Assembly: GCA_902538565.1 (NCBI GenBank)
Contig: CACBFQ010000001.1
Location: forward strand, 62,001 to 126,000
Direction of reading: 5' to 3'
DNA length: 64,000 nucleotides
DNA from: an uncultured Fidelibacterota bacterium
Lineage (GTDB): Bacteria > Fidelibacterota > Marinisomatia > Marinisomatales > Marinisomataceae
A model generated the notes under the pieces. The model was not told the DNA's origin. It saw nothing but the letters and a program-made list of their open reading frames with translations, and made no database searches. How positions within the stretch are numbered: the first letter of the stretch is position 1; the number at the start of each line of letters is the position of its first letter. The position numbers and the translations under genes are program-made. Positions 35,818 to 45,530 of this stretch are shown here, piece by piece.

Positions 35818-36847
35818 TCTTATGAATAAGAGTTCTAATTGGATAAGGAATATCGATTTTTTCCTCTTTAAACTTTTTATGAAGCTTTTTTATGTAACTA
35901 TTTAGAATAGTGTTATGATCACCAAAGTTCTTACCTTGAAAATAAATGAAAAAATTAATACTTGAATCTGCAAATTCTCTAAATCTTATAACTGGTTTAT
36001 AAGATTTACTGACGCAATCCAGCTCTTCATAAATTTCATTTGCAACTTCTAAAGCAACTTTTTCAACATGGTCAAGATCACTATCGTATGAAACCCCAAT
36101 TTGAATAGGAACTCTAAAAGCAGAATCCATAGAAGAGAAGTTTTTAGATATTGAACCTGAAAGCACAGAATTGGGAATAGAAATTATATTATTAGCTCTT
36201 TCGCGAATTGTAGTATATCTCCAACCAACGTTTTCAACATAACCTTGGTATCCGTTGTCTAGCTGAACATAATCACCTTCTTGCATTGTTTTACTCAAGA
36301 GAATATTGATTCCTCCAAATAAATCAGACAATGTATCTTTTAATGCTAAGGAAACTGCTAAACCACCAACACCAAGAGCAGTAATTAAAGGTGTAATTGA
36401 GATACCAAAAGATTGGAGAATAAATAATATACCAATAGAAAAGATTGCAACATTTGTTAAGCCTTTAAAAATACCTGTTGAAGGAAGAGATTTATTTGTC
36501 TGAGACCAAATATCAAGCAGTCCCAACACCACCTTCGAAGCAGTAAAACTAATAGAAATAATTAAAAAAGCTGATATAATCTTTTGGTAGATATCTTCTG
36601 GGCCAGGAAGATCTGCATTTCCAATAGCCATTGAAGAAAAAGCCAAAAAGAACCAAAATACAATAACTGAATCAATTGCATTGATAACTACGTCATCGCT
36701 TTGCCAATTGTTTTTCTCTGATAGAGATTTTAACCTAGAAACAAGAAATTTTTTGAAAAAGAGCCCTAAAACAATCCCCAAAAAGATTGTAACAATCGGT
36801 TCTATCCAAAGCAATAAATTTGCTGGTATATAGTTTTCTAACCCCAT
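35801..36847 (-). CDS. MscS-family mechanosensitive channel
   Basis: 348-residue small-conductance mechanosensitive channel with about four or five N-terminal helices. The pore-lining helix is glycine/alanine-rich (ITALGVGGLAVSLALKDTLSDLFGGI), followed by the beta domain (EGDYVQLDNGYQGYVENVGWRYTTIRE split across two motifs) and SIPNSVLSGSISKNF. It relieves turgor during hypo-osmotic shock. It has more helices than E. coli MscS (three), as in many YnaI-type relatives. It overlaps dut by 17 bp. Confidence 0.92.
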   Translation of the reverse strand: MGLENYIPANLLLWIEPIVTIFLGIVLGLFFKKFLVSRLKSLSEKNNWQSDDVVINAIDSVIVFWFFLAFSSMAIGNADLPGPEDIYQKIISAFLIISISFTASKVVLGLLDIWSQTNKSLPSTGIFKGLTNVAIFSIGILFILQSFGISITPLITALGVGGLAVSLALKDTLSDLFGGINILLSKTMQEGDYVQLDNGYQGYVENVGWRYTTIRERANNIISIPNSVLSGSISKNFSSMDSAFRVPIQIGVSYDSDLDHVEKVALEVANEIYEELDCVSKSYKPVIRFREFADSSINFFIYFQGKNFGDHNTILNSYIKKLHKKFKEEKIDIPYPIRTLIHKNEIKD

Positions 36848-36892
36848 GAAATGACTTTACACATAAAAGTTTAATTGTTCAAGCAATGTAAG

Positions 36893-38686
36893 TTAATTTT
36901 TGGGATCGACCCAATCGTCATTTTCTTTAATTAACTGAATCAATTCATCCACAGCTTGCTCACTTGAAATATTTCTTTTAACTAATTCTTTGCCTTTATA
37001 AAGAGATATAACTCCATCTCCAGACCCTACATAACCATAGTCCGCATCTGCCATTTCTCCAGGTCCATTGACAATACAACCCATCACTGAAATTTTTAAT
37101 CCTTTCAAATGATTTGTATGTTCTTTAACTAAAGCTGTAGTTTCTTGTAAATCAAATTTTGTTCTTCCACATGAAGGACATGATATATAGTCAGTTTTAA
37201 ATATTCTGGTTCTAGTATTTTGTAAAATCAAAAATGAAAGTTCATTTATCTTTGAATCAAAATCATTTGTTAAAATCCATATTCCATTTCCCATCCCTTC
37301 CAACAAAATTGAACCTATATCGATTGAGGCATCTATTGCAACTTTCTCAAAGTCTGAACTTTGATAACTACCTTTTAAAATAACTGGAATTTTTATTCGT
37401 TTTTCTTCGAAAAAATTAAAAGCTCTTATTAAATCATGTCTATTTGCATTATCAACATTTAAAACTATTACAACATTATTTGAGAATGTTTGCATAATAG
37501 TGTTAGTTATTTTTGACAATTCAATCTCAATGAAATTTAAAGTATTTGAAACAGCTTCAGACTTTCTAAAATCTTTTAAAGAATTAAAATAAGGAAAAAT
37601 ATTTTTTGAAAGATTTTTATTCCAATCTTTGCCCTCGATAATATATTTTTTTGAGTCGTCAAGATTATCAAGATCATCGATAAATAAATAATCTGGAAAA
37701 TTTCCTTCAAAATCATTTGAACTGTTTGAAATTACAATGGGCGGATTTTTCTCTCCAATATTTTTAATAGATTCAGTTTCTCTTTTAAAAAATGAAAAAG
37801 CTCTTTTATCAGTATTTTTAAGTCTTATTTTTTTAGAAATACTATCTATTTTTTCGAGAATTTTTTCAGCTGCAGGAATTTCAAACTCAGGATCTTCAGT
37901 TAATGATACTCGAATTGTATCTCCTATGCCTTCTGTTAGAAGGGTTCCTATACCTAATGCGGATTTTATTCTTCCGTCAAGTCCATCTCCTGCTTCAGTA
38001 ACTCCTAAATGAAGAGGATAATGCATATTTTCATTTTCCATGGATTTAACGAGCAACCTATATGCATGAATCATTACAATTGGATTGCTTGATTTCATTG
38101 ATAAAACAATTTGATCATAGTCATTTTGTTTGCAAATCCTTAAAAACTCCATTGCTGATTCAACCATACCTAATGGAGTATCACCAAATCTATTCATTAC
38201 TCTATCTGACAATGATCCATGATTCGTACCAATTCTCATAGCTACACCATTTTCTTTACAAGAATTAATTAAGGGAATAAATTTCTCTTCAATTTTTAAA
38301 AGCTCATCTTGATAAGATTCGTCATCATATTCTTTTACTTCAAATTTTTTCTTATCGACATAATTTCCAGGATTAATTCTTACTTTTTCCACAATTTTTG
38401 ATGCTTCTAATGCAGCATTTGGAGTAAAATGAATATCAGCAACTAGTGGATCATCATAACCTTTTTCAACCAAAGCATTTTTAATGTTTAATAAATTTTT
38501 TGCTTCATTAATATTTGGAGCTGTAAATCTAACTAGTTTTCCACCTGCTTGAATGATTCTTATGGCTTCATCAACACTTTGATTGGTATCCATAGTGGAT
38601 GCTGTTGTCATAGATTGGGTTTTGATGCTATGATCGCTTCCAATAAAGACCTTACCTATTTTAACACTTAAAGTTTTTCTTCTCAT
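36893..38686 (-). CDS. ispG: HMBPP synthase, long-form IspG
   Basis: 4Fe-4S enzyme of the MEP isoprenoid pathway, converting MEcPP to HMBPP. At 597 residues it is the long form with an inserted domain of about 180 residues (roughly 290-470) between the TIM barrel and the cluster domain, as in Bacteroidetes, Chlamydiae and plants; the E. coli enzyme has about 370. Barrel motifs TQSMTTASTMDT, RINPGNY and IGTNHGSLSDR are intact. Cluster cysteines are in SCPSCGRT and VMGCIVNGPGE. It follows mraY by 1 bp and probably shares its operon. Confidence 0.95.
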   Translation of the reverse strand: MRRKTLSVKIGKVFIGSDHSIKTQSMTTASTMDTNQSVDEAIRIIQAGGKLVRFTAPNINEAKNLLNIKNALVEKGYDDPLVADIHFTPNAALEASKIVEKVRINPGNYVDKKKFEVKEYDDESYQDELLKIEEKFIPLINSCKENGVAMRIGTNHGSLSDRVMNRFGDTPLGMVESAMEFLRICKQNDYDQIVLSMKSSNPIVMIHAYRLLVKSMENENMHYPLHLGVTEAGDGLDGRIKSALGIGTLLTEGIGDTIRVSLTEDPEFEIPAAEKILEKIDSISKKIRLKNTDKRAFSFFKRETESIKNIGEKNPPIVISNSSNDFEGNFPDYLFIDDLDNLDDSKKYIIEGKDWNKNLSKNIFPYFNSLKDFRKSEAVSNTLNFIEIELSKITNTIMQTFSNNVVIVLNVDNANRHDLIRAFNFFEEKRIKIPVILKGSYQSSDFEKVAIDASIDIGSILLEGMGNGIWILTNDFDSKINELSFLILQNTRTRIFKTDYISCPSCGRTKFDLQETTALVKEHTNHLKGLKISVMGCIVNGPGEMADADYGYVGSGDGVISLYKGKELVKRNISSEQAVDELIQLIKENDDWVDPKN

Positions 38687-38687
38687 G

Positions 38688-39797
38688 TTATCTTACTTTG
38701 AAAGTAGTCAAAGACATTAGAGCAAAAAGTATTCCTATTATCCAAAATCTTGTAACGACTCTTGATTCAGGCCATCCCTTTAGCTCAAAATGATGATGAA
38801 TTGGTGCCATTAGAAAGAATTTTTTACCAGTACCGTATTTGTTTTTTGTATATCTAAAATATAAAACCTGAACGATAACAGATAAGGTTTCAATAACAAA
38901 AACTCCTCCAACAATTAATAATAATACTTCTTTCTTAAGAAGAATTGCTAATGTTCCCAAAGCAGCTCCGGTTGATAAAGATCCTACATCTCCCATAAAA
39001 ATCTCAGCAGGCTTTGCATTAAACCATAAGAAACCAAGACAACCACCAAAAAACGCAGTGGCAAATATTGTTAGTTCACTAGCTAATGGTAAATATTCGA
39101 TATATAGGTAGTCGGTAAAATCAACTCTTCCAGAAATATATGCAATAACACCAAATACACTTACAGAAATAGCTAATAGTCCAGCAGCTAGCCCATCGAG
39201 ACCATCAGTAAGATTTACTGCATTTGATGTAGCTGAAACAACTAAAATAATAAAGACGGCATAAATAATAGGATAAAAGAAGTTAATAGAAACATTTTTT
39301 AAAAAAGGAACAAAAGTTAAAAGAGTATAGTCCCCATAAACATTTGAACTTATAATTATATATGAAATGAATACTCCGAGAATAGTTTGAGCTAGCAATT
39401 TATACCTTCCGCTCAAACCGTCTTTTCTTTTCTTGACAACTTTCAAATAATCATCATAAAAACCAACTAGCCCCATCCACACCATTGAAATACATATTAT
39501 TTGAATGAATAAATTATTTAAATCAGCTAGTAGGACGGTAGGGATAATTGTAGAAAGAATAATCAATACTCCTCCCATAGTAGGAGTACCCTGTTTTTCT
39601 TTATGGGAATCTGGACCATGATCTCTTATGGATTCACCTATCTGAAGATTTATTAATTTTTTTACAACGAAAGGTCCAAATATAAAGCTAATTAATAGAG
39701 CAAGAATCGCACTTGCACCAGCTCTAAAAGTGATGTATTCAAAAAGATTTAAGAAACCAAAATATTCTCTTAGTGGTAATAATAATTCATTTAACAT
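38688..39797 (-). CDS. mraY: phospho-N-acetylmuramoyl-pentapeptide transferase
   Basis: Ten-helix membrane enzyme making lipid I from UDP-MurNAc-pentapeptide and undecaprenyl phosphate. The 369-residue protein has the Asp-rich site DDYLKVVKK, NAVNLTDGLDGLAAG, FMGDVGSLSTGAALG and the HHHFELKGWPE loop. It overlaps murF by 11 bp. ispG follows, where murD is more usual in a dcw cluster. Confidence 0.97.
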   Translation of the reverse strand: MLNELLLPLREYFGFLNLFEYITFRAGASAILALLISFIFGPFVVKKLINLQIGESIRDHGPDSHKEKQGTPTMGGVLIILSTIIPTVLLADLNNLFIQIICISMVWMGLVGFYDDYLKVVKKRKDGLSGRYKLLAQTILGVFISYIIISSNVYGDYTLLTFVPFLKNVSINFFYPIIYAVFIILVVSATSNAVNLTDGLDGLAAGLLAISVSVFGVIAYISGRVDFTDYLYIEYLPLASELTIFATAFFGGCLGFLWFNAKPAEIFMGDVGSLSTGAALGTLAILLKKEVLLLIVGGVFVIETLSVIVQVLYFRYTKNKYGTGKKFFLMAPIHHHFELKGWPESRVVTRFWIIGILFALMSLTTFKVR

Positions 39798-41025
39798 TTT
39801 TTAATTCATTAATTAATTGATCAAGTTGCATACTTCTGGACCCCTTAATCAAAACAATGTCTCCGTCTGTTAAAAGTTCATTTAACTTTTCTAATAAAGA
39901 AAGATTATCATTGAAATGTAAGCTTAATGCAAAGTTATTACTATTAGATTGTGCATTTTTAGCCAACTTGCCAACAGTAAATAAAATATCTGTTTTTTCA
40001 ACTGCATATTGACCTATTTTTTTATGAAACATCTCTTCACTATCTCCAAGCTCCTTCATATCTCCAAAAACAAAAAATTTTCTACATTCTTTAAAAGTAC
40101 TCAAATGATCTAATGCCGCTTTAACAGATTCTGGATTTGCATTGTATGAATCATCTATAATTTTAAACTTATTCAATGAGAAAATGTCACCTCTACCTGG
40201 AGGCATTTTGAAACTTTCTAAGCAATTAATTAATAAATTCCCATTCAATTCAGGAAAATTACTATCATTAAAGATATTATTAGCAACATGAGAAGCAATT
40301 TCTAAATTTTTAATAAAAATATTACTTTTATTTTCTTTAAAATTAACGGCTAAAGAGTTTGGCTTTTTCTCATGGAAGTTAAATTTCTTTGCTGAATGGT
40401 TGAGTATAGATTTTTTTTCTTTTTCAATATTTTCTATTGAACCAAATCCATCAAGATGTGCTGCAGCAATACTTGTAATTACTCCATAGTCTGGTTTGAC
40501 TATTGAGGATAAGTATTCTATATCTCCAACTTTATTTGCTCCTAATTCAAGAACATATATTTCAGAATCAAGTGCAAAAGAAAGAATTGATAAAGGAACG
40601 CTTATTGAGGTGTTATAATTACCAAAAGTTTTTTCAACTTTAAACTTTGATTGGAGAAGGTGTGCTATCAAATCCTTGGTTGTGGTTTTCCCGTTTGAAC
40701 CTGTGATTCCTACAATTCTTCCATTAAAACTCTCTAACCAGTTAATTAATAACTCTTTTATGAAAACATTTAAATCCTCAACTAAAAGATGATGGCTACT
40801 TTCATTTTCATATGATGATAACGTATAACTTGCACCATCTTGTAAAGCTTGATCAACAAAATCATTACCATCAAAGTTTTCTCCTTTAATAGCAATAAAT
40901 AGATCATTTTTTTTGATATTTCTGCTATCTATCGATATTCCATTTATCGGCCTATTCATAGATTGATCAAAAAAAGCTTCAAAAACTGTTAAAAAATGTT
41001 TTTTTTCCTTTAAATCAACTCTCAT
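39787..41025 (-). CDS. murF: UDP-MurNAc-tripeptide--D-Ala-D-Ala ligase
   Basis: Mur ligase adding D-Ala-D-Ala, which is supplied by ddl and alr. The start is ATG 41025 (MRVDLKEKKHFLTVF); a longer frame to 41106 lies inside murE and is rejected. At 412 residues it is slightly short. P-loop GITGSNGKTTTKDL, the glutamate/His-bearing ELGANKVGDIEYL, AAAHLDGFGS and the second-domain DDSYNANPESVKAAL motif support MurF. It overlaps murE by 11 bp and mraY by 11 bp. Confidence 0.96.
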   Translation of the reverse strand: MRVDLKEKKHFLTVFEAFFDQSMNRPINGISIDSRNIKKNDLFIAIKGENFDGNDFVDQALQDGASYTLSSYENESSHHLLVEDLNVFIKELLINWLESFNGRIVGITGSNGKTTTKDLIAHLLQSKFKVEKTFGNYNTSISVPLSILSFALDSEIYVLELGANKVGDIEYLSSIVKPDYGVITSIAAAHLDGFGSIENIEKEKKSILNHSAKKFNFHEKKPNSLAVNFKENKSNIFIKNLEIASHVANNIFNDSNFPELNGNLLINCLESFKMPPGRGDIFSLNKFKIIDDSYNANPESVKAALDHLSTFKECRKFFVFGDMKELGDSEEMFHKKIGQYAVEKTDILFTVGKLAKNAQSNSNNFALSLHFNDNLSLLEKLNELLTDGDIVLIKGSRSMQLDQLINELKNVK

Positions 41026-42454
41026 AAAATTCTTTAATAATATTACTATCAGAATAAAAATGTTTTGTACCATTAATTTCTTGATACTCTTCCATTCCTT
41101 TTCCAAAAATAATTAATATTTCATCAGACTTTAAATTTCTTAATGCAAATTTAAGCGCTTCTTTTCTATCATTGAAAATATGATGATTTTCATTAGAAAA
41201 TCCTTTAATTACATCATTATTTATTAATTCAATGTCTTCAAATCTAGGATTATCAGGCGCTAGATAACATTCTGTAGAATATTTTTCAACAACTTCCGCC
41301 ATTTTTGGTCTTTTAGACTTATCTCTACCTCCTCCAGCGCCAAAAAGAACTTTCAAAGGACGACTAAAGTTTTCTTTTAGAGCTTTTAATGTCTTATTAT
41401 ATGCATCAGGTGAATGTGCATAATCTAAAAATATCATTTGATTACTTTTATTTTTAACCAGATGAAGTCTTCCATCTATATTTTCACAATTTTTAATTCC
41501 TTCCAAAATATATTGTCTAGAAATGTTAAGCTCAATTGCAATAGATGCAGCAAGAATCAGGTTTTCTAAATTAAATGAACCAATAAGCTTTGATTCAAAG
41601 TCTAGAGTTTTGGAGTCCCATGCTAAAGTACCTGCTATTCCTAAACTATTAATGCTATATGATGTGCAAAAATAATTAGCATCTTCAGTTTTAAGTGATA
41701 TACATTTGACATTTGAATTTAACTCAGTAATTCTCTTACCATACTCATCATCAATCATTACAACAGAAGAACCATTATCTTTATTTAAATTAAAAAGTTT
41801 AAGTTTTTCACTAAAATATTCATCCATTGTCTTATGATAATCTAAATGATCAAGAGAAAGATTTGTAAATGCAGTTATATCAAAAAAAATGTTTTCAATT
41901 CTTCTTTGTGATAATGCGTGAGAAGAAACCTCTAATATAACATTTTTGTAATTTTCATTAACTGCATGATTTAATATTTCATACAAATCAAAAATATCTG
42001 GCGTAGTTCGTCCAGAAATGATCTCAACAGAAGGCTTTATTCCACTTGTACCTATCTGTAACGTCTTTTCATTCGTCGCATCTAAAATGCTTTTTAAAAT
42101 GGTTGATGTTGATGTTTTGCCATTCGTACCAGTAATTCCTATCAACTTTACTTTATTTTGAGGATAATTGTAAAAATTTGAACAAGCAATGCCTGCAGCA
42201 ACTCTTACATCTTTAACTTTAACTACATTTTTTTGAGATTCTAACTTATCAGAATCGGTAATCGCTAAGCAAGCTCCGTTTTTAAATGCATCTTCAATGA
42301 AGTCATTTCCATCATTATTCTCTCCTTTAAAAGCAAAAAAAATGTATCCTTTTTTTACTTTTAAGGAATTATTAGTAAGACCCTGAACTAATACTTTAGA
42401 AAGTTCAATAGATTCATTTAGAATAGTATTTAATACTTTATCTATTTCTATCAT
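41015..42454 (-). CDS. murE: UDP-MurNAc-tripeptide synthetase
   Basis: Adds the third residue to UDP-MurNAc-L-Ala-D-Glu. The 479-residue protein has P-loop GITGTNGKTSTS, the carbamylated-lysine region and LEVSSHALSQRRIENIFFD split across the active site, and the substrate-selecting DNPR motif (YLAPDNPRFEDIE). DNPR points to meso-diaminopimelate rather than lysine in the peptidoglycan. It overlaps murF by 11 bp and the upstream unknown gene by 17 bp. Confidence 0.97.
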   Translation of the reverse strand: MIEIDKVLNTILNESIELSKVLVQGLTNNSLKVKKGYIFFAFKGENNDGNDFIEDAFKNGACLAITDSDKLESQKNVVKVKDVRVAAGIACSNFYNYPQNKVKLIGITGTNGKTSTSTILKSILDATNEKTLQIGTSGIKPSVEIISGRTTPDIFDLYEILNHAVNENYKNVILEVSSHALSQRRIENIFFDITAFTNLSLDHLDYHKTMDEYFSEKLKLFNLNKDNGSSVVMIDDEYGKRITELNSNVKCISLKTEDANYFCTSYSINSLGIAGTLAWDSKTLDFESKLIGSFNLENLILAASIAIELNISRQYILEGIKNCENIDGRLHLVKNKSNQMIFLDYAHSPDAYNKTLKALKENFSRPLKVLFGAGGGRDKSKRPKMAEVVEKYSTECYLAPDNPRFEDIELINNDVIKGFSNENHHIFNDRKEALKFALRNLKSDEILIIFGKGMEEYQEINGTKHFYSDSNIIKEFYES

Positions 42455-42989
42455 AAATCGTATTTATCTCTGAATGATTGATTACTGGGGGCATGTGAAT
42501 ATATCTAATATAATCATCCAGTGATCTTTGATCCCATGGGTCTTTAAAATAATTGTCAGAATCTAAAAAACCTTTTCTTGAGTTGTAATATGTGAACTTA
42601 TCAAGAGATGAATTAAAAAAACCACTTGAATAGGAATCGTTATTATTAGAAATATATTTGCTTGCTTCAACCCAGCCAGGTAATCCAGCATCAAGATAAA
42701 GCGATGTAGAAGTATTTACAGGAAAAAACATTCCAGTATTATTCTTTCGAGCAAATCTGTTGTATTCTGGAGCATTAAGTTTAATTGACTCATTAATCAC
42801 ATCTAGTCTAAAAAAAGTTTCTAGGGTTTCATTTGTATTGATATTTGCAATTAACATTAATTCTAAGTCAGATAATTCCTCAACGAGCAAAGGTTGAATA
42901 TTGTCAGAAATATTGTCAGAAATATTGTCACTGACATCTTGCCCATAAAGACTTACAAAAAATAATAGAGATAAAATCAACCTAATCAT
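42438..42989 (-). CDS. unknown exported protein with SDNI repeats
   Basis: 183 residues with a signal peptide (MIRLILSLLFFVSLYG). Right after it, three identical SDNI units (residues 20-31) come from a 12-bp tandem repeat in the DNA. The rest is polar and rich in Asn, Asp, Ser and Tyr with no repeats or membrane segments, ending IYDRNR. No family is recognised. The gene sits between arfB and murE with overlaps on both sides, where ftsL/ftsI would be in a classic dcw cluster, but neither length nor topology fits them. A periplasmic or surface role is inferred only from the signal peptide. Confidence 0.6.
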   Translation of the reverse strand: MIRLILSLLFFVSLYGQDVSDNISDNISDNIQPLLVEELSDLELMLIANINTNETLETFFRLDVINESIKLNAPEYNRFARKNNTGMFFPVNTSTSLYLDAGLPGWVEASKYISNNNDSYSSGFFNSSLDKFTYYNSRKGFLDSDNYFKDPWDQRSLDDYIRYIHMPPVINHSEINTIYDRNR

Positions 42990-43380
42990 CTAAACTTACC
43001 TTCATTCTACTTTTTTTTACCTGTGATCTTCTTTTTTTAGTTTCAACTCTTTTTACTTTAGAACTCCTCGAAGGTTTCGTAGGAATTCTTTTTGCTTGTA
43101 TTTTAATATCGCTAAATAATTTTTCTAATCTATTTATAGCATCATCTTTATTTTTTTTCTGGGATTTAAAAGATTGAGCAATAATTGTTATAAATCCATT
43201 TTTTGAAATTCTTTTTCCATAGGCAGATATAAATCTCTGTCTCATCTCATCAGAAATATCTGATTCAAATATATTATATTTTAATTGAACAGCTGTTGAA
43301 ACTTTATTGACATGTTGTCCGCCTGGCCCGCTAGATCTAACAAAGGAAAAATGTAACTCTGATTCTTTAATTTTTATCAT
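42982..43380 (-). CDS. arfB: ArfB/YaeJ alternative ribosome-rescue hydrolase
   Basis: Peptidyl-tRNA hydrolase that frees ribosomes stalled on mRNAs without stop codons. The 132-residue protein has the GGQ motif (residues 20-22, in SSGPGGQHVNKVST) and the release-factor-like fold. Its lysine/arginine-rich C-terminal tail (from SSKVKRVETKKRRSQVKK onward) inserts into the mRNA channel in known ArfB. RF1/RF2 are excluded by the short length. It is divergently arranged with rlmB (32 bp apart). Confidence 0.93.
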   Translation of the reverse strand: MIKIKESELHFSFVRSSGPGGQHVNKVSTAVQLKYNIFESDISDEMRQRFISAYGKRISKNGFITIIAQSFKSQKKNKDDAINRLEKLFSDIKIQAKRIPTKPSRSSKVKRVETKKRRSQVKKSRMKVSLDD

Positions 43381-43412
43381 TAAAATTGTTTATAAAATTT
43401 ACAGAAATTTTT

Positions 43413-44156
43413 ATGAATAGTTTTACAAAACATCGCATAACAGTTTTTGGCATAAATGGATGCCATGATGCTATTAAATCATCAATCATTGATGTTAATC
43501 AAGTAATCATTGAAAGAAATTCTCCTGCAGATAACAGTGAAAAAATGAATACTGTACTGACAGAGATACCACAAAATCTAATTGAGAAAGTTGATTCTGA
43601 AAGCTTTAAAAGATATGTTGATAATAATAGAGCACAAGGCATCTATATCAAAGCCCAAGCCAAAACCTTTCACGAACTACCGATACTTGAAAATGAAACT
43701 GCTTGTTTTGTTGTTCTTGATCAGGTTCAAGATCCTCACAACTTAGGACAAATCTTAAGAATTTGTGCTGGTGGAAATATTGACGGAGTTGTTATTACGG
43801 ATCGAAACAGTGTTTCAATGACAAGCGCTGTAGCGCAAGTCAGTCAAGGAGGGTTCTCAAAAGTGCCTTTATTTTCAGTAACAAATATCAATAAAGCTAT
43901 TAGTCATTTTAAAGACAATGACTTTTGGATAACAAGTTTCGAAAATAATATTGAAGCAAAAGATTGGTATGCTATTGATCTAAAAGGAAGATCTGTCTTG
44001 ATTTTTGGAGGTGAAGGAAGCGGTATTAGCAAACAAGTACTTAAAAATTCAGATTTTCTTGCAACGATTCCTATGTCCCATGATATGAATTCTTTAAATG
44101 TTGCTACTGCAGTAAGCGCTATAGTCTTTGAAAGATTAAGACAAGTACTTAGTTAA
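43413..44156 (+). CDS. rlmB: 23S rRNA (guanosine-2251-2'-O) methyltransferase-like
   Basis: SPOUT enzyme methylating the ribose of a guanosine in the 23S peptidyl-transferase region (by family). Start chosen at ATG 43413 (MNSFTKHRITVFGINGCHDAI), about 247 residues; an earlier ATG at 43386 adds nine residues next to arfB. Motifs: VLDQVQDPHNLGQILR, IFGGEGSGISK and PMSHDMNSLNVATAVSA, which form the knotted active site. First plus-strand gene; its stop overlaps the M19 dipeptidase stop by 8 bp (convergent). Other TrmH-family targets are possible. Confidence 0.88.
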   Translation: MNSFTKHRITVFGINGCHDAIKSSIIDVNQVIIERNSPADNSEKMNTVLTEIPQNLIEKVDSESFKRYVDNNRAQGIYIKAQAKTFHELPILENETACFVVLDQVQDPHNLGQILRICAGGNIDGVVITDRNSVSMTSAVAQVSQGGFSKVPLFSVTNINKAISHFKDNDFWITSFENNIEAKDWYAIDLKGRSVLIFGGEGSGISKQVLKNSDFLATIPMSHDMNSLNVATAVSAIVFERLRQVLS

Positions 44157-45357
44157 GTTTGGCGAACTCTTCAGTTGCTTTCCAAACTCTCCATACATTC
44201 TTATAGCAAATTTTTTCAATTTCCTCTTCCGTATATCCTCTTTTTAGAAGATGAAAAATAACCATTGGAAAACCTTCTGGGCCTTTTAAATCTTTTGGAA
44301 GTGTATAACCAACTCCGTCGAAATCAGAACCAAAACCTACATGATCAATACCAACTAAATTGACAACATGATCAATATGATCAGCAACTTTTTCAGAGCT
44401 AACATATAAAAATCTTTTATCGTATTGCTCTTTTCTATACTCATCGTAAGAAGCATAATCAGTTGGATCTAAATTATTATCTTTAATATACTTTGCAACA
44501 TCAGCATCAATTGGAGCTTTGGTATCTTTCGATGCTTGATCAACAAAATATGATGCAAAATTTATTTGAACAACTCCACCGTTTTCTGCAAGTCTTTTAA
44601 TCATATCATCATCCATATTTCTTTCCCAATCAGGAGTAAAATGTCTACATGATGAGTGTGAAGCAATTGCTGGAACTTGAGTAACATCCATAACTTGATA
44701 AAATGCGTCATCAGAAACGTGTGAAATATCTACCATAATACCTACACGATTCATTTCTTTCACAACTTCTCTTCCGTAAGCACTTAGACCATTATGTGTA
44801 CGTTTTCCAAGATTGTATGATGAGTCGCAAATTGCGTTATCTTCTGAGTGCGTAAGTGTAATGTAGCTAATGCCTTTGTCATGAAAATATTGAACGTTGG
44901 ATAAATCTCTTTCGAGAGGAGCTCCGTTTTCCATACCCATTGGTAATGCTATTTTTCCTTCTGACACGATTCTTTCAGCTTCTTCAGGACTATGAGCAAT
45001 CTCAAATTTATCTGGATGATCAGAAACTATTCTTTCAACAATAGCTATTAATTCTTCTGCTTTTTCTTTAGCACCACCAGTTACTTGGTAAGTTGCAGGA
45101 ACATAGATAGCCATAAAAGGAACATCTAACCCACCTTCTTTAGCTCTAACATAATCAAAGTCACCTGGAGACCTTTTTGAAATATCTTCATAACCCCACT
45201 TATGCATTCTCCATGGAGTATCAATGTGGCCATCAGTAATAATAAATTTTTGAGATAATTCTTTAGCTTTTTCCATCAATTGTTCATCATTATTGGAATT
45301 ACAATTCATAATTAGTAGTGTTGAAAGAACGATTAAAAAAGATTTGTATAACTTCAT
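44149..45357 (-). CDS. M19 family membrane dipeptidase
   Basis: 402-residue zinc peptidase of the renal dipeptidase family (PF01244 type). The N-terminus is a signal peptide with a Cys at about residue 19 (IMNCNSNN), suggesting a lipoprotein with an atypical lipobox. Metal ligands are visible: DGHIDTP (His-x-Asp), the bridging Glu in GMENGAPL, and histidines in DISHVSDDAF and ASHSSCRHF, plus GFGSDFDG. These enzymes hydrolyse dipeptides, including D-residue ones. The gene lies 30 bp downstream of the initiator tRNA on the same strand and is preceded by an AAGGAT site. Confidence 0.93.
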   Translation of the reverse strand: MKLYKSFLIVLSTLLIMNCNSNNDEQLMEKAKELSQKFIITDGHIDTPWRMHKWGYEDISKRSPGDFDYVRAKEGGLDVPFMAIYVPATYQVTGGAKEKAEELIAIVERIVSDHPDKFEIAHSPEEAERIVSEGKIALPMGMENGAPLERDLSNVQYFHDKGISYITLTHSEDNAICDSSYNLGKRTHNGLSAYGREVVKEMNRVGIMVDISHVSDDAFYQVMDVTQVPAIASHSSCRHFTPDWERNMDDDMIKRLAENGGVVQINFASYFVDQASKDTKAPIDADVAKYIKDNNLDPTDYASYDEYRKEQYDKRFLYVSSEKVADHIDHVVNLVGIDHVGFGSDFDGVGYTLPKDLKGPEGFPMVIFHLLKRGYTEEEIEKICYKNVWRVWKATEEFAKLN

Positions 45358-45387
45358 TATTTGTATCCTTTTTCATTTGGAGGTTAG

Positions 45388-45461
<74 letters not shown>

Positions 45462-45530
45462 ATCTGTTTGTATAATAACTATAAATAGAAAAAGGAGGAA
45501 CTTTTTTTTAAAAAAAACATAAGTATTAAT

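Noticed and set aside
41026-41106. Extended start of murF upstream of 41025
   Set aside because: The extra residues lie inside murE and do not match the MurF N-terminus.
45505-45516. T8-A8 palindrome beside the tRNA as a promoter or recombination site
   Set aside because: Homopolymer tracts are common at this base composition; no further motif support.
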